Shown: positions 54,965 to 63,594 of the stretch, piece after piece
How positions within the stretch are numbered: position 1 is the stretch's first letter
Layout: every line of letters starts with the position of its first letter
Origin: JAJRPT01 sp965661945
GTDB lineage: Bacteria; Bacteroidota; Ignavibacteria; Kapaibacteriales; UBA2268
DNA: 64,000 nt
Reading direction: 5' to 3'
Assembly (NCBI GenBank): GCA_965661945.1
Contig: CBFIFP010000001.1
Coordinates: 372,001-436,000, forward strand
Position numbers and translations under genes: made by a program
The notes under the pieces: generated by a model
Told to the model about the DNA's origin: nothing
Database searches by the model: none
Seen by the model: the letters and a program-made list of their open reading frames with translations, nothing else

Positions 54965-56257
54965 ATGAGTTCATTAATTATAGATGTTCACGCAAGAGAA
55001 ATATTAGATTCAAGAGGTAACCCTACAATTGAAGTAGAAGTTGTTCTAGAAGATGGCTCAATGGGAAGTGCCGCAGTTCCTTCTGGTGCTTCAACTGGCG
55101 AATACGAAGCTCATGAGCTTAGAGATGGCGATGACCGCTATCTTGGTAAAGGTGTTTTAAAGGCAGTTGATGCTGTTAATTTAGAAATTGCAGACGCTCT
55201 TGAAGGGCTTGATGGTGCTGAACAGCAACACATAGATAATGTTTTAATTAATCTTGATGGAACAAATAATAAGTCTCGTTTAGGTGCTAATGCTGTTCTT
55301 GGAGTTTCTTTGGCAACTGCTAGAGCAGCTGCAGAATATCATATAATGCCATTATACAAATATTTAGGTGGAATTAATGCAGTTACTCTACCCTGCCCTA
55401 TGATGAATATTCTTAATGGCGGTAAACATGCCGATAATAATGTAGATATTCAAGAATTTATGATAATGCCTATTGGTTTAGATACTTTTTCGAATGGATT
55501 AAGGGCTGGTGTTGAAGTTTTTCATTCACTTAAGAATGTATTAAAAACTAAAGGCATGAACACCTCTGTTGGAGACGAAGGAGGTTTTGCTCCAAATATT
55601 AAATCTAACGAAGAAGCTTTTGATTTAATTCTTGAAGCTATTGAAAAAGCAAATTATAAAATTGGTGAAGATTTCGTTTTAGCAGTTGATGTTGCGGCTT
55701 CAGAAATGTTTAATAATGGAAAATATGAAATGTTTAAGTCTGGGTTGCCAGCTAAATCAACCGATGAAATGATTAAATGGTATGAAGATTTAACTTCTAA
55801 ATATCCAATTTATTCTATCGAAGATGGTTTAGACCAGAATGATTGGGATGGTTGGAAAAAACTTACTGATTCTATTGGAAGTAAATGTCAAATTGTTGGT
55901 GATGATTTATTTGTTACTAATTCAGAGTTTCTTGCTAAAGGAATTGAATCAAATACAGCTAATTCTATTTTAATTAAAGTTAATCAGATTGGTACATTAA
56001 CTGAAACAATTGAAGCAATATCAATGGCGCACCAAAATGGATATAATACTATAATATCACACAGAAGTGGTGAAACAGAGGATGCTTTTATTGCTGACCT
56101 TGCTGTTGCTATGAATTCCGGACAAATTAAAACTGGTGCTCCATCACGCTCTGATAGAACTGCAAAATATAATCAATTACTTCGTATAGAAGAAATGCTT
56201 GATTTAGATGCTATTTATGCCGGTAATTCTTTTCTTCGTAAATTAAGAATTGAATAA
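54965..56257 (+). CDS. eno: Enolase
   Basis: Glycolytic enzyme converting 2-phosphoglycerate to PEP; 430 aa, normal length. Conserved stretches are DSRGNPTIEVEV, GASTGEYEAHELRDGD, GDEGGFAPN, YSIEDGLDQNDWDGW and ILIKVNQIGTLTE, which together hold the magnesium ligands and catalytic Lys and Glu; SHRSGETED is the substrate loop. It is the last gene of the trxA-PCD-eno run, 20 bp after the previous gene, and is followed by a terminator. Confidence 0.98.
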   Translation: MSSLIIDVHAREILDSRGNPTIEVEVVLEDGSMGSAAVPSGASTGEYEAHELRDGDDRYLGKGVLKAVDAVNLEIADALEGLDGAEQQHIDNVLINLDGTNNKSRLGANAVLGVSLATARAAAEYHIMPLYKYLGGINAVTLPCPMMNILNGGKHADNNVDIQEFMIMPIGLDTFSNGLRAGVEVFHSLKNVLKTKGMNTSVGDEGGFAPNIKSNEEAFDLILEAIEKANYKIGEDFVLAVDVAASEMFNNGKYEMFKSGLPAKSTDEMIKWYEDLTSKYPIYSIEDGLDQNDWDGWKKLTDSIGSKCQIVGDDLFVTNSEFLAKGIESNTANSILIKVNQIGTLTETIEAISMAHQNGYNTIISHRSGETEDAFIADLAVAMNSGQIKTGAPSRSDRTAKYNQLLRIEEMLDLDAIYAGNSFLRKLRIE

Positions 56258-56301
56258 TTAAGAATTAAATAATCCGATTTTAAATTTAAAACTAAAATTA
56301 G

Positions 56302-56338
56302 ACCTCCATACTTTTTTAAACATGGGGGTTTTTCTTTT
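56302..56338 (+). terminator. Intrinsic terminator after enolase
   Basis: Stem ACCTCCAT / ATGGGGGT with one G-T pair, loop of 12 bases, then TTTTTCTTTTTTT. Confidence 0.82.
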
Positions 56339-56461
56339 TTTAAACTAAGAAATATAAAAATGGATTAAGTTTAGTTTTATTATGTAGAGATAATTTAAAA
56401 TTCACTATAAAATGCACTTAGTAAAATAAAATTAATTAAACAAAAAAGTATGTGTAATTAA

Positions 56462-57112
56462 CTATCCAAAATGATTAAGTAATTTATTTAAATCTTCGTC
56501 ACTTAATTGCTTTTCCTCATATTGAATAACCTTAGGTTTAACTTTGGTTTTTACTGGAATATTACTTTGCTGTTGAGATTTTTTGGGCTTAGATTCAATT
56601 TCATCTAATGTTTCAGGATCTAATGGATTTTCATTAAAATATTTTAAAAGTAAATCTTTTGGCTGAATTTCTTCTTTTTGAGTAGTTTTGTAAATTTCTA
56701 ACTCTTCTTCATCAGCTGACTTTGTGCTTGCCATTCTTAATTCTAAGATGAATTGTTCTGAAAGATAATATCCAGCATAATACTGCTTTGCAAAATTTAT
56801 AATTTCTCGGTCTGATGTAATTACTATATAGTTTTTAGCATTTACTGCGGAACTTATGTAAGATTTAATTATATCATCTGCTTTGAATTTACCAGAGCCC
56901 TCTATATAAACATTTTCAAAAGGTGAGTGTATATCAAATGGTGAACCATCAAAAATTAAAGTAAACTTCTTTTTGGGATTATCATTAGCAAACCCACTCA
57001 TAAGTTGAAATAATTTTTCTGCGGCTTGTTCATTATTATTTCTTAACAATATATTTTTTAAAGTATTGTCTTGATGTATTAAATTATATGCGTCTATTAA
57101 ATAATGGAGCAT
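56462..57112 (-). CDS. NYN-domain (YacP/PIN-like) putative ribonuclease
   Basis: A 216-residue protein whose first 130 residues fit the NYN/YacP domain: LIDAYNLIH at the N-terminus, TLIFDGSPFD, and VITSDREIINFAK, giving the usual acidic pocket for metal-dependent RNA cleavage (as in Rae1/YacP). The C-terminal 80 residues are charged and probably disordered, with a KPKKSQQQSN stretch and a closing helix. The ATG overlaps the stop of the 57112-60195 gene by one base, so both are on one transcript. Confidence 0.85.
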   Translation of the reverse strand: MLHYLIDAYNLIHQDNTLKNILLRNNNEQAAEKLFQLMSGFANDNPKKKFTLIFDGSPFDIHSPFENVYIEGSGKFKADDIIKSYISSAVNAKNYIVITSDREIINFAKQYYAGYYLSEQFILELRMASTKSADEEELEIYKTTQKEEIQPKDLLLKYFNENPLDPETLDEIESKPKKSQQQSNIPVKTKVKPKVIQYEEKQLSDEDLNKLLNHFG

Positions 57113-60100
57113 TACCAGTCAAACCCTATAGAAAATAAATACATTGGCTTAGACCAACCGTTAAATTCATTTCGCCAAGCAATATCTACTTTTAATGGCA
57201 GACCAAAAACAAAGCTTCTAATTCCAATACCTGAACTTACAAGTAAATCATTGTAAACCGTCTCTCCCTCTGCATTTATTGCCGTTGGAATAAATTCATT
57301 ATCCCAAGCGCCACCAACATCCAAGAAAAATGACCCCATAACTCCTTGAATTAAAATAGGAACTGGTCCTGCAACAAGTGCTTGAAATAATGGGAATCTC
57401 ATTTCAAAATTTGCAACTGCAAACCTTGAACCATCAATAGCATTCATGGGCCAGCCCCTTAAAGGCAACTCGAATTGCATAAATGCAAAGTCTTCTGGTT
57501 CAAAAAACGGTAAAAACCCTCCCGCAAAATTTGGATTTAGCCAGTTTTCAATACCACCAAGACGGAATCTTAGAGGGTTTTCACCAGTAGAAGCACCCCC
57601 TGATGCTCTAATTGCAATGTTTATCCAACTTGTTACCGGTATATATTGTCTGAAATCAAATTTTGCTGTTATGAACTCTAATCCTTGATTACCTAATTTT
57701 GGACTTCCAAATAATTTTACATAATACCTATTGCCTATAGTTGGAGCATACATGTAACCCAAAGTATTATCATGAACAAACGAAATCTCTGGAACTACTA
57801 AGTTTCTATTTACTCCTTCATCTAACTGATTAGATATATTTGATTTTGAAAGATTCCTATAATTTACTCCAAATTCAAATCTATTGAATAAATCAAAAGG
57901 AAAATAACCAGAAGTTCCAACACCCCAATCTCGGAATCGCATTAAATTAAGAGCGCTGTTGTCACCAACTGGCTGAACAACCCAAGCAGCTCGATGAAAA
58001 CCATCAAAATTATAATCTATTATGTTTGGTAGATATGAATATCTTGCAAAGAAGTTGGAATTCCTTAAATCCATCATTAAATTGGCTTGAAGTAATATTT
58101 TATGATCACCCAACATATCACTAAATTGAGCTTGTGTAACTCCTTGTGGTCCTAAAAAAGTATTAAATCCCGCATTTCCAAATATTATATCTGGAGTGAA
58201 TTTTATTTTATATTTCTTTACTTCAAACACAGTGTCAATAGTTTTTGAGATAGTTTTATCTTCAAGATTATACGCTTTTTGAGCATCTGGATTAGGCTCA
58301 ACCAATTTTACATCTTCAAATGAAAGTTCAAAATCGCCATAAGACATTAACTCTTCTTCTTTTTGCTTATTTTCTTTTTCAAGAAGTTCTTTTACTATTT
58401 GATTTTTAGTTGTATCTGTACCTAATTGGTCTTGTTTAAATCTAGTTAATGGAAGTTCGTCTTTGTTTAATATTATATCAAAAGGATACCTAAGCATAAA
58501 TATCTCATATCCCCCATCAGTTTGAATACCAAATAGTAATTTAGAATCATCTTGTGAAAGTGATATATGATTAATTGATGAAAGTGAATTAGTTTTGGGA
58601 GAAATTTTACCTGTAGTTAGATTTAATTGATAAAGGTTTGAAATTCCGTTTTTATCAGACACAAAAAGTATTTTTGATTTATCACTTGATGAAGCTATAG
58701 ATGTTTTTTGATTTTCTGGATCATAAGTTAAACGCTTAATATTATAATCATTTATATCAATAGAATATATATCAGATTGATTAAAATCATGGTCCCACAT
58801 TGATATATCTTCTGCTTTAAATTTGTATTCAATGTTATCACCTCTATCCGATATAAATAAAATTTCTTGTGAATCCGAAGACCATTCAGGCATTTGGTCA
58901 GAAAAAATATCATCAGTAACATTTACTAATTCTTCAGTTTGAATAACATAATAAAATATATCAGACCTTTCATTAACACTTGCTACGAATGCAAGTTTTT
59001 TACCATCTGGCGACCAATTAACTGAGCCAATAAACTTTAGTCCAAATTTTAATTTTTTATACTTTTTTGTTTTGACATCAATAATAAAGATAACATCTTC
59101 TGCACCTGATTTTGCAGAAATGGCTAAGTGAGTACCTGAAGGATTCCAAGATATTCCAGGAGTTAGCATATTCAAATCTTCAAAATCTTGCTGACGAAAT
59201 GAACTCACAACAAAACGCTTGGTCTCTGGCTTTTCAATTTCCATTACAGCAATACCTAAAACCCCATCATCATCTGTAATAAATGCCATATTCTTCCCAT
59301 CGGGAGAGATTGCCGGCGAAGAATTATAGAAATTCCTCATTTTCTTGCGGTCTGTAATTTGAACAGCATAATCTTTTGGGGATTCAAATTTATCAAGTTC
59401 GGGGAAATAATATTTTTTCATCTCCCTTAGCCACATATCTGAGAACTCCTCTATTCCCATTTGAAAAGCCGCTTGAAACGCTCTATCAACATTCCTTTGG
59501 ATTTTCAATCGATTAATAAAATCGCCTACTTTTTCTTTTCCATATTTATTTGCAATATACCAATAAAAAGTCTGCCCAGCACGATAAGACAAGTAACCAT
59601 CAATTCTATTTAAAGGAGGTAAATTCTCATTTATTGTCAAATCTCGCATAAACATATCTGTTTCGCTATTCATACCATCTAAACTTGAATACTCCGCATA
59701 ACCTTCGTTAAGCCAAGTTGGAATAAAATAACCACCTTGACTAATAGAGTTTTGGAGACTTCCTCCATGAAACATATCATTCAACACCCCATGAACAAGT
59801 TCGTGATGAATTACATGCCTGAACTTACTATAATCAGCGCTATAAGGAAGCACAATTCTGTTTTTGAAAAGTTGAGTTACACCACCAATTCCTTCAGACA
59901 AAAATTGGTCGATAACATTATTTTGCTGAAACTGATTATGAGAATTAAACAAAACGATAGGAATTTTATTAGTTAATCTATAATTTAATTGACTTTCAAT
60001 GACTTTTAGTGCAATTTCAGAATGAACAGCACAAAACCTTGCAATATATTCACCTCCTTGATGAAAGTAAATATCAAAGTTTGGGGTTTCAATATACTGC

Positions 60101-60195
60101 CAAGTAAACTCTTCGTATTGAACTTTATTTTTGCCAAATTGTGCGTTAAGTTGTAAAGTTATAAAGAAAATAAATAATAATTTAAGCATTTCCAT
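57112..60195 (-). CDS. Outer-membrane metallopeptidase-like / TolB-propeller / barrel protein
   Basis: A protein of about 1027 aa combining three parts. After a signal peptide (LLFIFFITLQLNA) is a gluzincin-like domain with zinc motif HELVH at about 131-135 and a downstream WLNEGYAEY. Next come TolB/PD40-like propeller blades (about 290-560; SPDGKNMAFITDDDG, NWSPDGKKLAFVAS, WSSDSQEILFISD). The C-terminal 350 residues are a BamA/Omp85-like surface-antigen barrel ending MYLFSIGFDW. ATGs at 60195 and 60189 are both possible starts; a TTG at 60201 is less likely. Such proteins are widespread in Bacteroidota, but their substrate is unknown. Confidence 0.9.
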   Translation of the reverse strand: MEMLKLLFIFFITLQLNAQFGKNKVQYEEFTWQYIETPNFDIYFHQGGEYIARFCAVHSEIALKVIESQLNYRLTNKIPIVLFNSHNQFQQNNVIDQFLSEGIGGVTQLFKNRIVLPYSADYSKFRHVIHHELVHGVLNDMFHGGSLQNSISQGGYFIPTWLNEGYAEYSSLDGMNSETDMFMRDLTINENLPPLNRIDGYLSYRAGQTFYWYIANKYGKEKVGDFINRLKIQRNVDRAFQAAFQMGIEEFSDMWLREMKKYYFPELDKFESPKDYAVQITDRKKMRNFYNSSPAISPDGKNMAFITDDDGVLGIAVMEIEKPETKRFVVSSFRQQDFEDLNMLTPGISWNPSGTHLAISAKSGAEDVIFIIDVKTKKYKKLKFGLKFIGSVNWSPDGKKLAFVASVNERSDIFYYVIQTEELVNVTDDIFSDQMPEWSSDSQEILFISDRGDNIEYKFKAEDISMWDHDFNQSDIYSIDINDYNIKRLTYDPENQKTSIASSSDKSKILFVSDKNGISNLYQLNLTTGKISPKTNSLSSINHISLSQDDSKLLFGIQTDGGYEIFMLRYPFDIILNKDELPLTRFKQDQLGTDTTKNQIVKELLEKENKQKEEELMSYGDFELSFEDVKLVEPNPDAQKAYNLEDKTISKTIDTVFEVKKYKIKFTPDIIFGNAGFNTFLGPQGVTQAQFSDMLGDHKILLQANLMMDLRNSNFFARYSYLPNIIDYNFDGFHRAAWVVQPVGDNSALNLMRFRDWGVGTSGYFPFDLFNRFEFGVNYRNLSKSNISNQLDEGVNRNLVVPEISFVHDNTLGYMYAPTIGNRYYVKLFGSPKLGNQGLEFITAKFDFRQYIPVTSWINIAIRASGGASTGENPLRFRLGGIENWLNPNFAGGFLPFFEPEDFAFMQFELPLRGWPMNAIDGSRFAVANFEMRFPLFQALVAGPVPILIQGVMGSFFLDVGGAWDNEFIPTAINAEGETVYNDLLVSSGIGIRSFVFGLPLKVDIAWRNEFNGWSKPMYLFSIGFDW

Positions 60196-60288
60196 TTCCA
60201 ATTTTGCTTATTAGACGAATGAAAGCAAAAATCAATTAAAAAAATTTAGAATTTTTTTTAAAATATTAAAAAAGCTATATGAATTTTG

Positions 60289-60296
60289 TAATTTTG
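60289..60296 (+). promoter_or_regulatory. Bacteroidota-type -7 element with no gene downstream
   Basis: TAATTTTG fits TAnnTTTG. Transcription would start near 60303 into a segment with strong hairpins but no ORF. Confidence 0.5.
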
Positions 60297-60302
60297 TTAA
60301 TT

Positions 60303-60400
60303 AAAAAAGCAAGACTTTCCTTCAACAATCCCGTGATGAGCTCCTACCTTTCTGGCTTGAAGCCTAAGAAGGAGGGTAGGGTAAAGAAAAGAAAAGAATA
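60303..60400 (+). ncRNA. Candidate structured small RNA
   Basis: Downstream of the element at 60289. The core hairpin (60343-60380) has outer stem CCTACC / GGTAGG, inner stem TTCT / AGAA and terminal stem GGCT / AGCC with loop TGA, 14 pairs in all, in otherwise A/T-rich DNA. There is no ORF and no match to an RNA family that I can name. The 3' end is not defined. Confidence 0.4.
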
Positions 60401-60428
60401 TTTTATTAATATTATATTTATATCGAAC

Positions 60429-60458
60429 AAAAAAAAATCAATCCTTTTAATAGATTGA
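60429..60458 (-). terminator. Minus-strand terminator, probably of ssrA before insertion
   Basis: On the minus strand TCAATC ... GATTGA (loop TATTAAAAG) is followed by nine T. It lies 27 bp downstream, on that strand, of the tmRNA-like 3' end at 60485, where an ssrA terminator is expected. It has no other minus-strand gene to serve. Confidence 0.75.
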
Positions 60459-60484
60459 CTTTATAAATAGTTTTAAATTTTTTA

Positions 60485-60500
60485 GTGGAGATGGCGGGAG
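60485..60500 (-). other. Putative att site: 3' end of tmRNA (ssrA)
   Basis: Read on the minus strand, CTCCCGCCATCTCCAC equals the usual 3' end of tmRNA (end of the T-loop, T-stem and acceptor strand). The upstream remainder of ssrA is absent: from 60501 the sequence is unrelated. This is the pattern of a tyrosine-recombinase crossover site left at the outer end of an inserted element. A tRNA 3' end is the alternative source. Confidence 0.75.
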
Positions 60501-60547
60501 TAACATTTTCATATTTAAAACAGATATCAACAAAACTTACCTAAGAT

Positions 60548-60572
60548 AACCTTATAAAAACAAGGTTTTTTA
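60548..60572 (+). terminator. Terminator-like hairpin before the integrase
   Basis: AACCTT / AAGGTT with loop ATAAAAAC, then four T and A. It may shield the integrase from outside transcription. Confidence 0.45.
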
Positions 60573-60616
60573 ATATTTAATATATACAATATATGGATTA
60601 ACTCCATATTTGAATT

Positions 60617-60640
60617 GGGTACCATTTTGGGTACTATTTT
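60617..60640. repeat. Tandem 12-bp direct repeats, possible integrase arm sites
   Basis: GGGTACCATTTT followed directly by GGGTACTATTTT, one mismatch, 26 bp upstream of the integrase start and 117 bp from the att sequence. The spacing and repetition suit arm-type binding sites of a tyrosine recombinase with an N-terminal arm-binding domain. Confidence 0.5.
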
Positions 60641-60665
60641 TATTAATATATATTAGAGGTAAGTT

Positions 60666-61886
60666 ATGTTAGCAAGTATCAAGTTTGAATTTAGAAAGAA
60701 GGCTAATAAAAATGGATTGAGACCAATCTATATAAGAGTAAGCTATATGTCAAAGAGAATTGAAATAGCTACTGGAATTAAAGTTCCCCAATCTAATTGG
60801 GATCAGAACAAACAAAAATTTAAAAAAACATCAAGTGATTCTATTGTAAATCAAATAGCAATTGAGTCTATGAAAGACAAAGTTAATAGATTTATAATTT
60901 TAAACCAAGGTATATGTATAGATGATATGTTTTCTGGTATAAGAGATCTATTTTATGCAAAGAAATCAGATGAACTTACATTTCATGAAGTATATGAAAA
61001 GTATTTAAACCAACTTCAAGTTAGCTATACCACTACTCAAAAGTATAATACAACATACACTAAATTTATAAAAGGATTTGAGAAGGAATGTCTTAAATCA
61101 ACAATTACATTTTCAAAATTAGATCTTGAATTTTTTGATAAATTTAAACAATATCTATTTGATCATGGTATGAACGATAATTCTGCCAGCAAAAGATTAA
61201 GTAATTTTTTTACATTTCTTGAATGGTCGACAAAAAGAGAATATAATTCAAATCTAAAATATAGAATTGTTGAAAAAATACCTTCATATCAACCAGATAC
61301 ATTTGCATTAACACAGCAAGAATTAGATTTATTAATATCATCAGATTTATCTGAATATCCAATATTAGAGAAATCAAGAGATATATTTCTATTTCAAATA
61401 TTTACAGGTCAAAGAGTGGGGGATGTCATGGATATTCAATATAGTCAAATATTTAATGACAAGTGGCAAATTCGTCAAAAAAAAGAAGATAAGTTTCCAG
61501 TTACAATTCCTTTGACATCACTTTGTTTAAAGATTTTAAAAAAATATAACGGTAGTGATAAACCTTTACCTGTTAAGTCTCATCAAAAATATAATGAGGA
61601 TCTAAAAAAGATTGCAAAAAAAATTGGTCTTAATAGAATAATAATTAGATTCTTTAAATCTGGCAACAAAGACATAGTATTAGAGAATCCAATATATGAA
61701 ATTATTTCTTCACACACTGCAAGAAGAACTAATGTAACAATTAGCTTGGAATTAGATATTTCAAAAGAAATTGGAATGTTTGTTACTAATCATAAGAAAA
61801 GTATAATGTATGATTCATATAATAAGATGAATCTACCTAGAGCCAGTATGTTATACACATCAGCATGGGATTCAAGATTTAAGTAA
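60666..61886 (+). CDS. Tyrosine recombinase (site-specific integrase)
   Basis: A 406-residue phage-type integrase of the Bacteroidota form. An N-terminal arm-DNA-binding domain (about 1-75, IYIRVSYMSKRIEIATGIKV) is followed by a SAM-like core-binding domain (about 100-200) and the catalytic domain with Arg250 (FTGQRVGD), His350-x-x-Arg353 (SHTARR), His376 (TNHKKS) and a Tyr at 385 (or 382). The catalytic set appears complete. AGAGGTAAGTT precedes the ATG. It lies just inside the tmRNA-like att site and is the expected insertion and excision enzyme of the element. Confidence 0.94.
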   Translation: MLASIKFEFRKKANKNGLRPIYIRVSYMSKRIEIATGIKVPQSNWDQNKQKFKKTSSDSIVNQIAIESMKDKVNRFIILNQGICIDDMFSGIRDLFYAKKSDELTFHEVYEKYLNQLQVSYTTTQKYNTTYTKFIKGFEKECLKSTITFSKLDLEFFDKFKQYLFDHGMNDNSASKRLSNFFTFLEWSTKREYNSNLKYRIVEKIPSYQPDTFALTQQELDLLISSDLSEYPILEKSRDIFLFQIFTGQRVGDVMDIQYSQIFNDKWQIRQKKEDKFPVTIPLTSLCLKILKKYNGSDKPLPVKSHQKYNEDLKKIAKKIGLNRIIIRFFKSGNKDIVLENPIYEIISSHTARRTNVTISLELDISKEIGMFVTNHKKSIMYDSYNKMNLPRASMLYTSAWDSRFK

Positions 61887-61938
61887 ATTTAAAGATCAAG
61901 ATATATACTGCATGTTAAACAGATATACAGAGGATTTT

Positions 61939-62244
61939 ATGGGAAATGAAATGATAGTTTCTATGACACAGGATCAACTTAAAGATATGATCCAACAAAC
62001 AGTAACTGATATTTTAAAAGATTTAAAATTACATAATCAAGCAGATCTCGATTGTAAAGCATTTGAGAGAGATGATTACTTAACAAGAGAAGAGGTAGGT
62101 AAAATATTAAACATAGGACATTCCACTATTTCTAGTTATATTAGAGATGGAATATTGATAAAATATAAGTATATTTCAAATCAACAATTATTTAAGAAAT
62201 CAGATATTTCAAAGACATTTCCAGAAATAGAATTTAAATATTGA
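61939..62244 (+). CDS. Small HTH protein, excisionase-like
   Basis: About 101 aa from the ATG at 61939, which has AGAGG nine bases upstream; an ATG at 61912 would add nine residues. The N-terminal helix is coiled-coil-like (TQDQLKDMIQQTVTDILK) and the C-terminal half is a MerR/excisionase-type helix-turn-helix (YLTREEVGKILNIGHSTISS, then a wing with LFKKSDISK). Proteins of this kind beside integrases bend att DNA for excision or regulate the element. It starts 53 bp after the integrase stop. Confidence 0.8.
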   Translation: MGNEMIVSMTQDQLKDMIQQTVTDILKDLKLHNQADLDCKAFERDDYLTREEVGKILNIGHSTISSYIRDGILIKYKYISNQQLFKKSDISKTFPEIEFKY

Positions 62245-62365
62245 TATTAAATATTAATAAGATATTTAAATTAATTTGAGTATTTATCGAAGAATATACT
62301 TTTGAATTTTGAGAAATTAATTTGATAATATAAATGGAAATAATATTATTATCAGAATAGTAAAT

Positions 62366-62390
62366 AGCCCTCTAATGAGGGCTTTTCTTA
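62366..62390 (+). terminator. Intrinsic terminator after the HTH gene
   Basis: Perfect stem AGCCCTC / GAGGGCT with loop TAAT, then TTTCTTAT. It closes the integrase-HTH transcript and separates it from the convergent gene at 62460. Confidence 0.85.
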
Positions 62391-62459
62391 TGATGTAAAA
62401 CATGAGTGGTATTATTTTAGATTTATAGTGATAGATTTTAATTACATGATTTCTTAAAT

Positions 62460-63530
62460 TTATATCGATTTGTCTAATCTATATAGAATTGAAAGATTAT
62501 CAAATAGGAGTATATTCTCATTTGGATAATCTAATATTTTGTCAATTGAATCTATCATAGTAAAGCTAATATTATTTGGTAATGATTTACTTAATCTATC
62601 TTCATTATTTCGTTTAGCTTCAATCAATATTGTATTAATGATCATTGAAGTATCTTCTAAAACGGATATTTTTAAACTATCTGAAATATTGGATTTACTT
62701 TTAAAATCAAGAATACTTTCCTCAATCATTTTTGCTATTTCATTTGATGCTTTTTCAACTCCATTATAATGAATTACTATTTCATCAGCATTAAATATAT
62801 TAGTTGTTTTAATATCGTTCCATCTTTTAATACCTCTTCTGATTGACCTTTGAGCTATTGTTTTTTCTTGATTTGGAATATTAAGTATAAGTCTTTTTAA
62901 GAAATCTGATATTTTAGAGTTAAGTTTTATACTGCTTACTTGCTGCCAATATAAATATAATACATCACCGTAATATTTTTTTTTATAGGCATTTAAACTA
63001 TTTAATTCATTTTCAAAACCTAACTCTGTGCATTCTAAACTACTACCATTATTAATGTCTTCTTCTATATATTTTAAATTTGGTAAATGTTCTAAAAACA
63101 AATGTAGTTCATGTTCTTCTTCCATTTTTGTATGACCATTATTAAATGGGTTAATTAATAAAACATCATCAATATTAAGATTGTATTCTTTAGGTATTGA
63201 AATATGCCTCATTAAATCTTTATCAAATGACATTAATTTAGAATAATATTTTATTAAGTCAATTGAATTAATACCACTTTTACCTATTGTATCATTCAAA
63301 TCATGATTTATCAATAAGTTTAATATCAATATAAACTTTTTCTCACTCTCACTTAAAGAATCAAAATATTCTTTCAGTATAAATATATTCTTCTTATTAT
63401 GAGTAAAATAGGGTTTTAATCTAAAATTAATATTTGATTTATAAAAGCAAAACTCTACATTATTAATCAATTTTGGGAAGTATTCCTTTATCTGTGATAT
63501 ACTTTTTAGTAATTCTTCAAATTCTTTCAT
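62460..63530 (-). CDS. Hypothetical protein, island cargo
   Basis: A 356-residue soluble protein that I do not recognise. It is mostly helical and charged, with a central acidic stretch (NGHTKMEEEHELHLFLEHL) and a conserved-looking block IAQRSIRRGIKRWNDIKTTN. No signal peptide, membrane helix, P-loop or nuclease motif was seen. Transcription is toward the integrase. The upstream gene on the same strand (63595) ends 65 bp away, so the two may form a cargo operon. TTAAAGGAAAAC before the ATG is a fair ribosome-binding site. Confidence 0.72.
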   Translation of the reverse strand: MKEFEELLKSISQIKEYFPKLINNVEFCFYKSNINFRLKPYFTHNKKNIFILKEYFDSLSESEKKFILILNLLINHDLNDTIGKSGINSIDLIKYYSKLMSFDKDLMRHISIPKEYNLNIDDVLLINPFNNGHTKMEEEHELHLFLEHLPNLKYIEEDINNGSSLECTELGFENELNSLNAYKKKYYGDVLYLYWQQVSSIKLNSKISDFLKRLILNIPNQEKTIAQRSIRRGIKRWNDIKTTNIFNADEIVIHYNGVEKASNEIAKMIEESILDFKSKSNISDSLKISVLEDTSMIINTILIEAKRNNEDRLSKSLPNNISFTMIDSIDKILDYPNENILLFDNLSILYRLDKSI

Positions 63531-63594
63531 GTTTTCCTTTAAAATTATAAGTTTTTTTGTTATTGGAATTCAAACTTTCTACATAATTAAATTT

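Larger units (their letters stand above)
60202..60665. other. Chromosome/island junction region
   Basis: A 464-bp gap. From left to right it has a TAATTTTG promoter element (60289), a structured RNA candidate (60303-60400), a minus-strand terminator (60429-60458), the tmRNA-like att sequence (60485-60500), a plus-strand terminator-like hairpin (60548-60572), an inverted repeat ATATGGA/TCCATAT (60591-60609) and tandem GGGTAC repeats (60617-60640). Chromosome is inferred up to 60500 and island after it. Confidence 0.6.

Noticed and set aside
60331..60385. Possible hammerhead ribozyme (TGATGA followed by a stem)
   Set aside because: The CTGATGA and GAAA core and three-stem layout are not complete.
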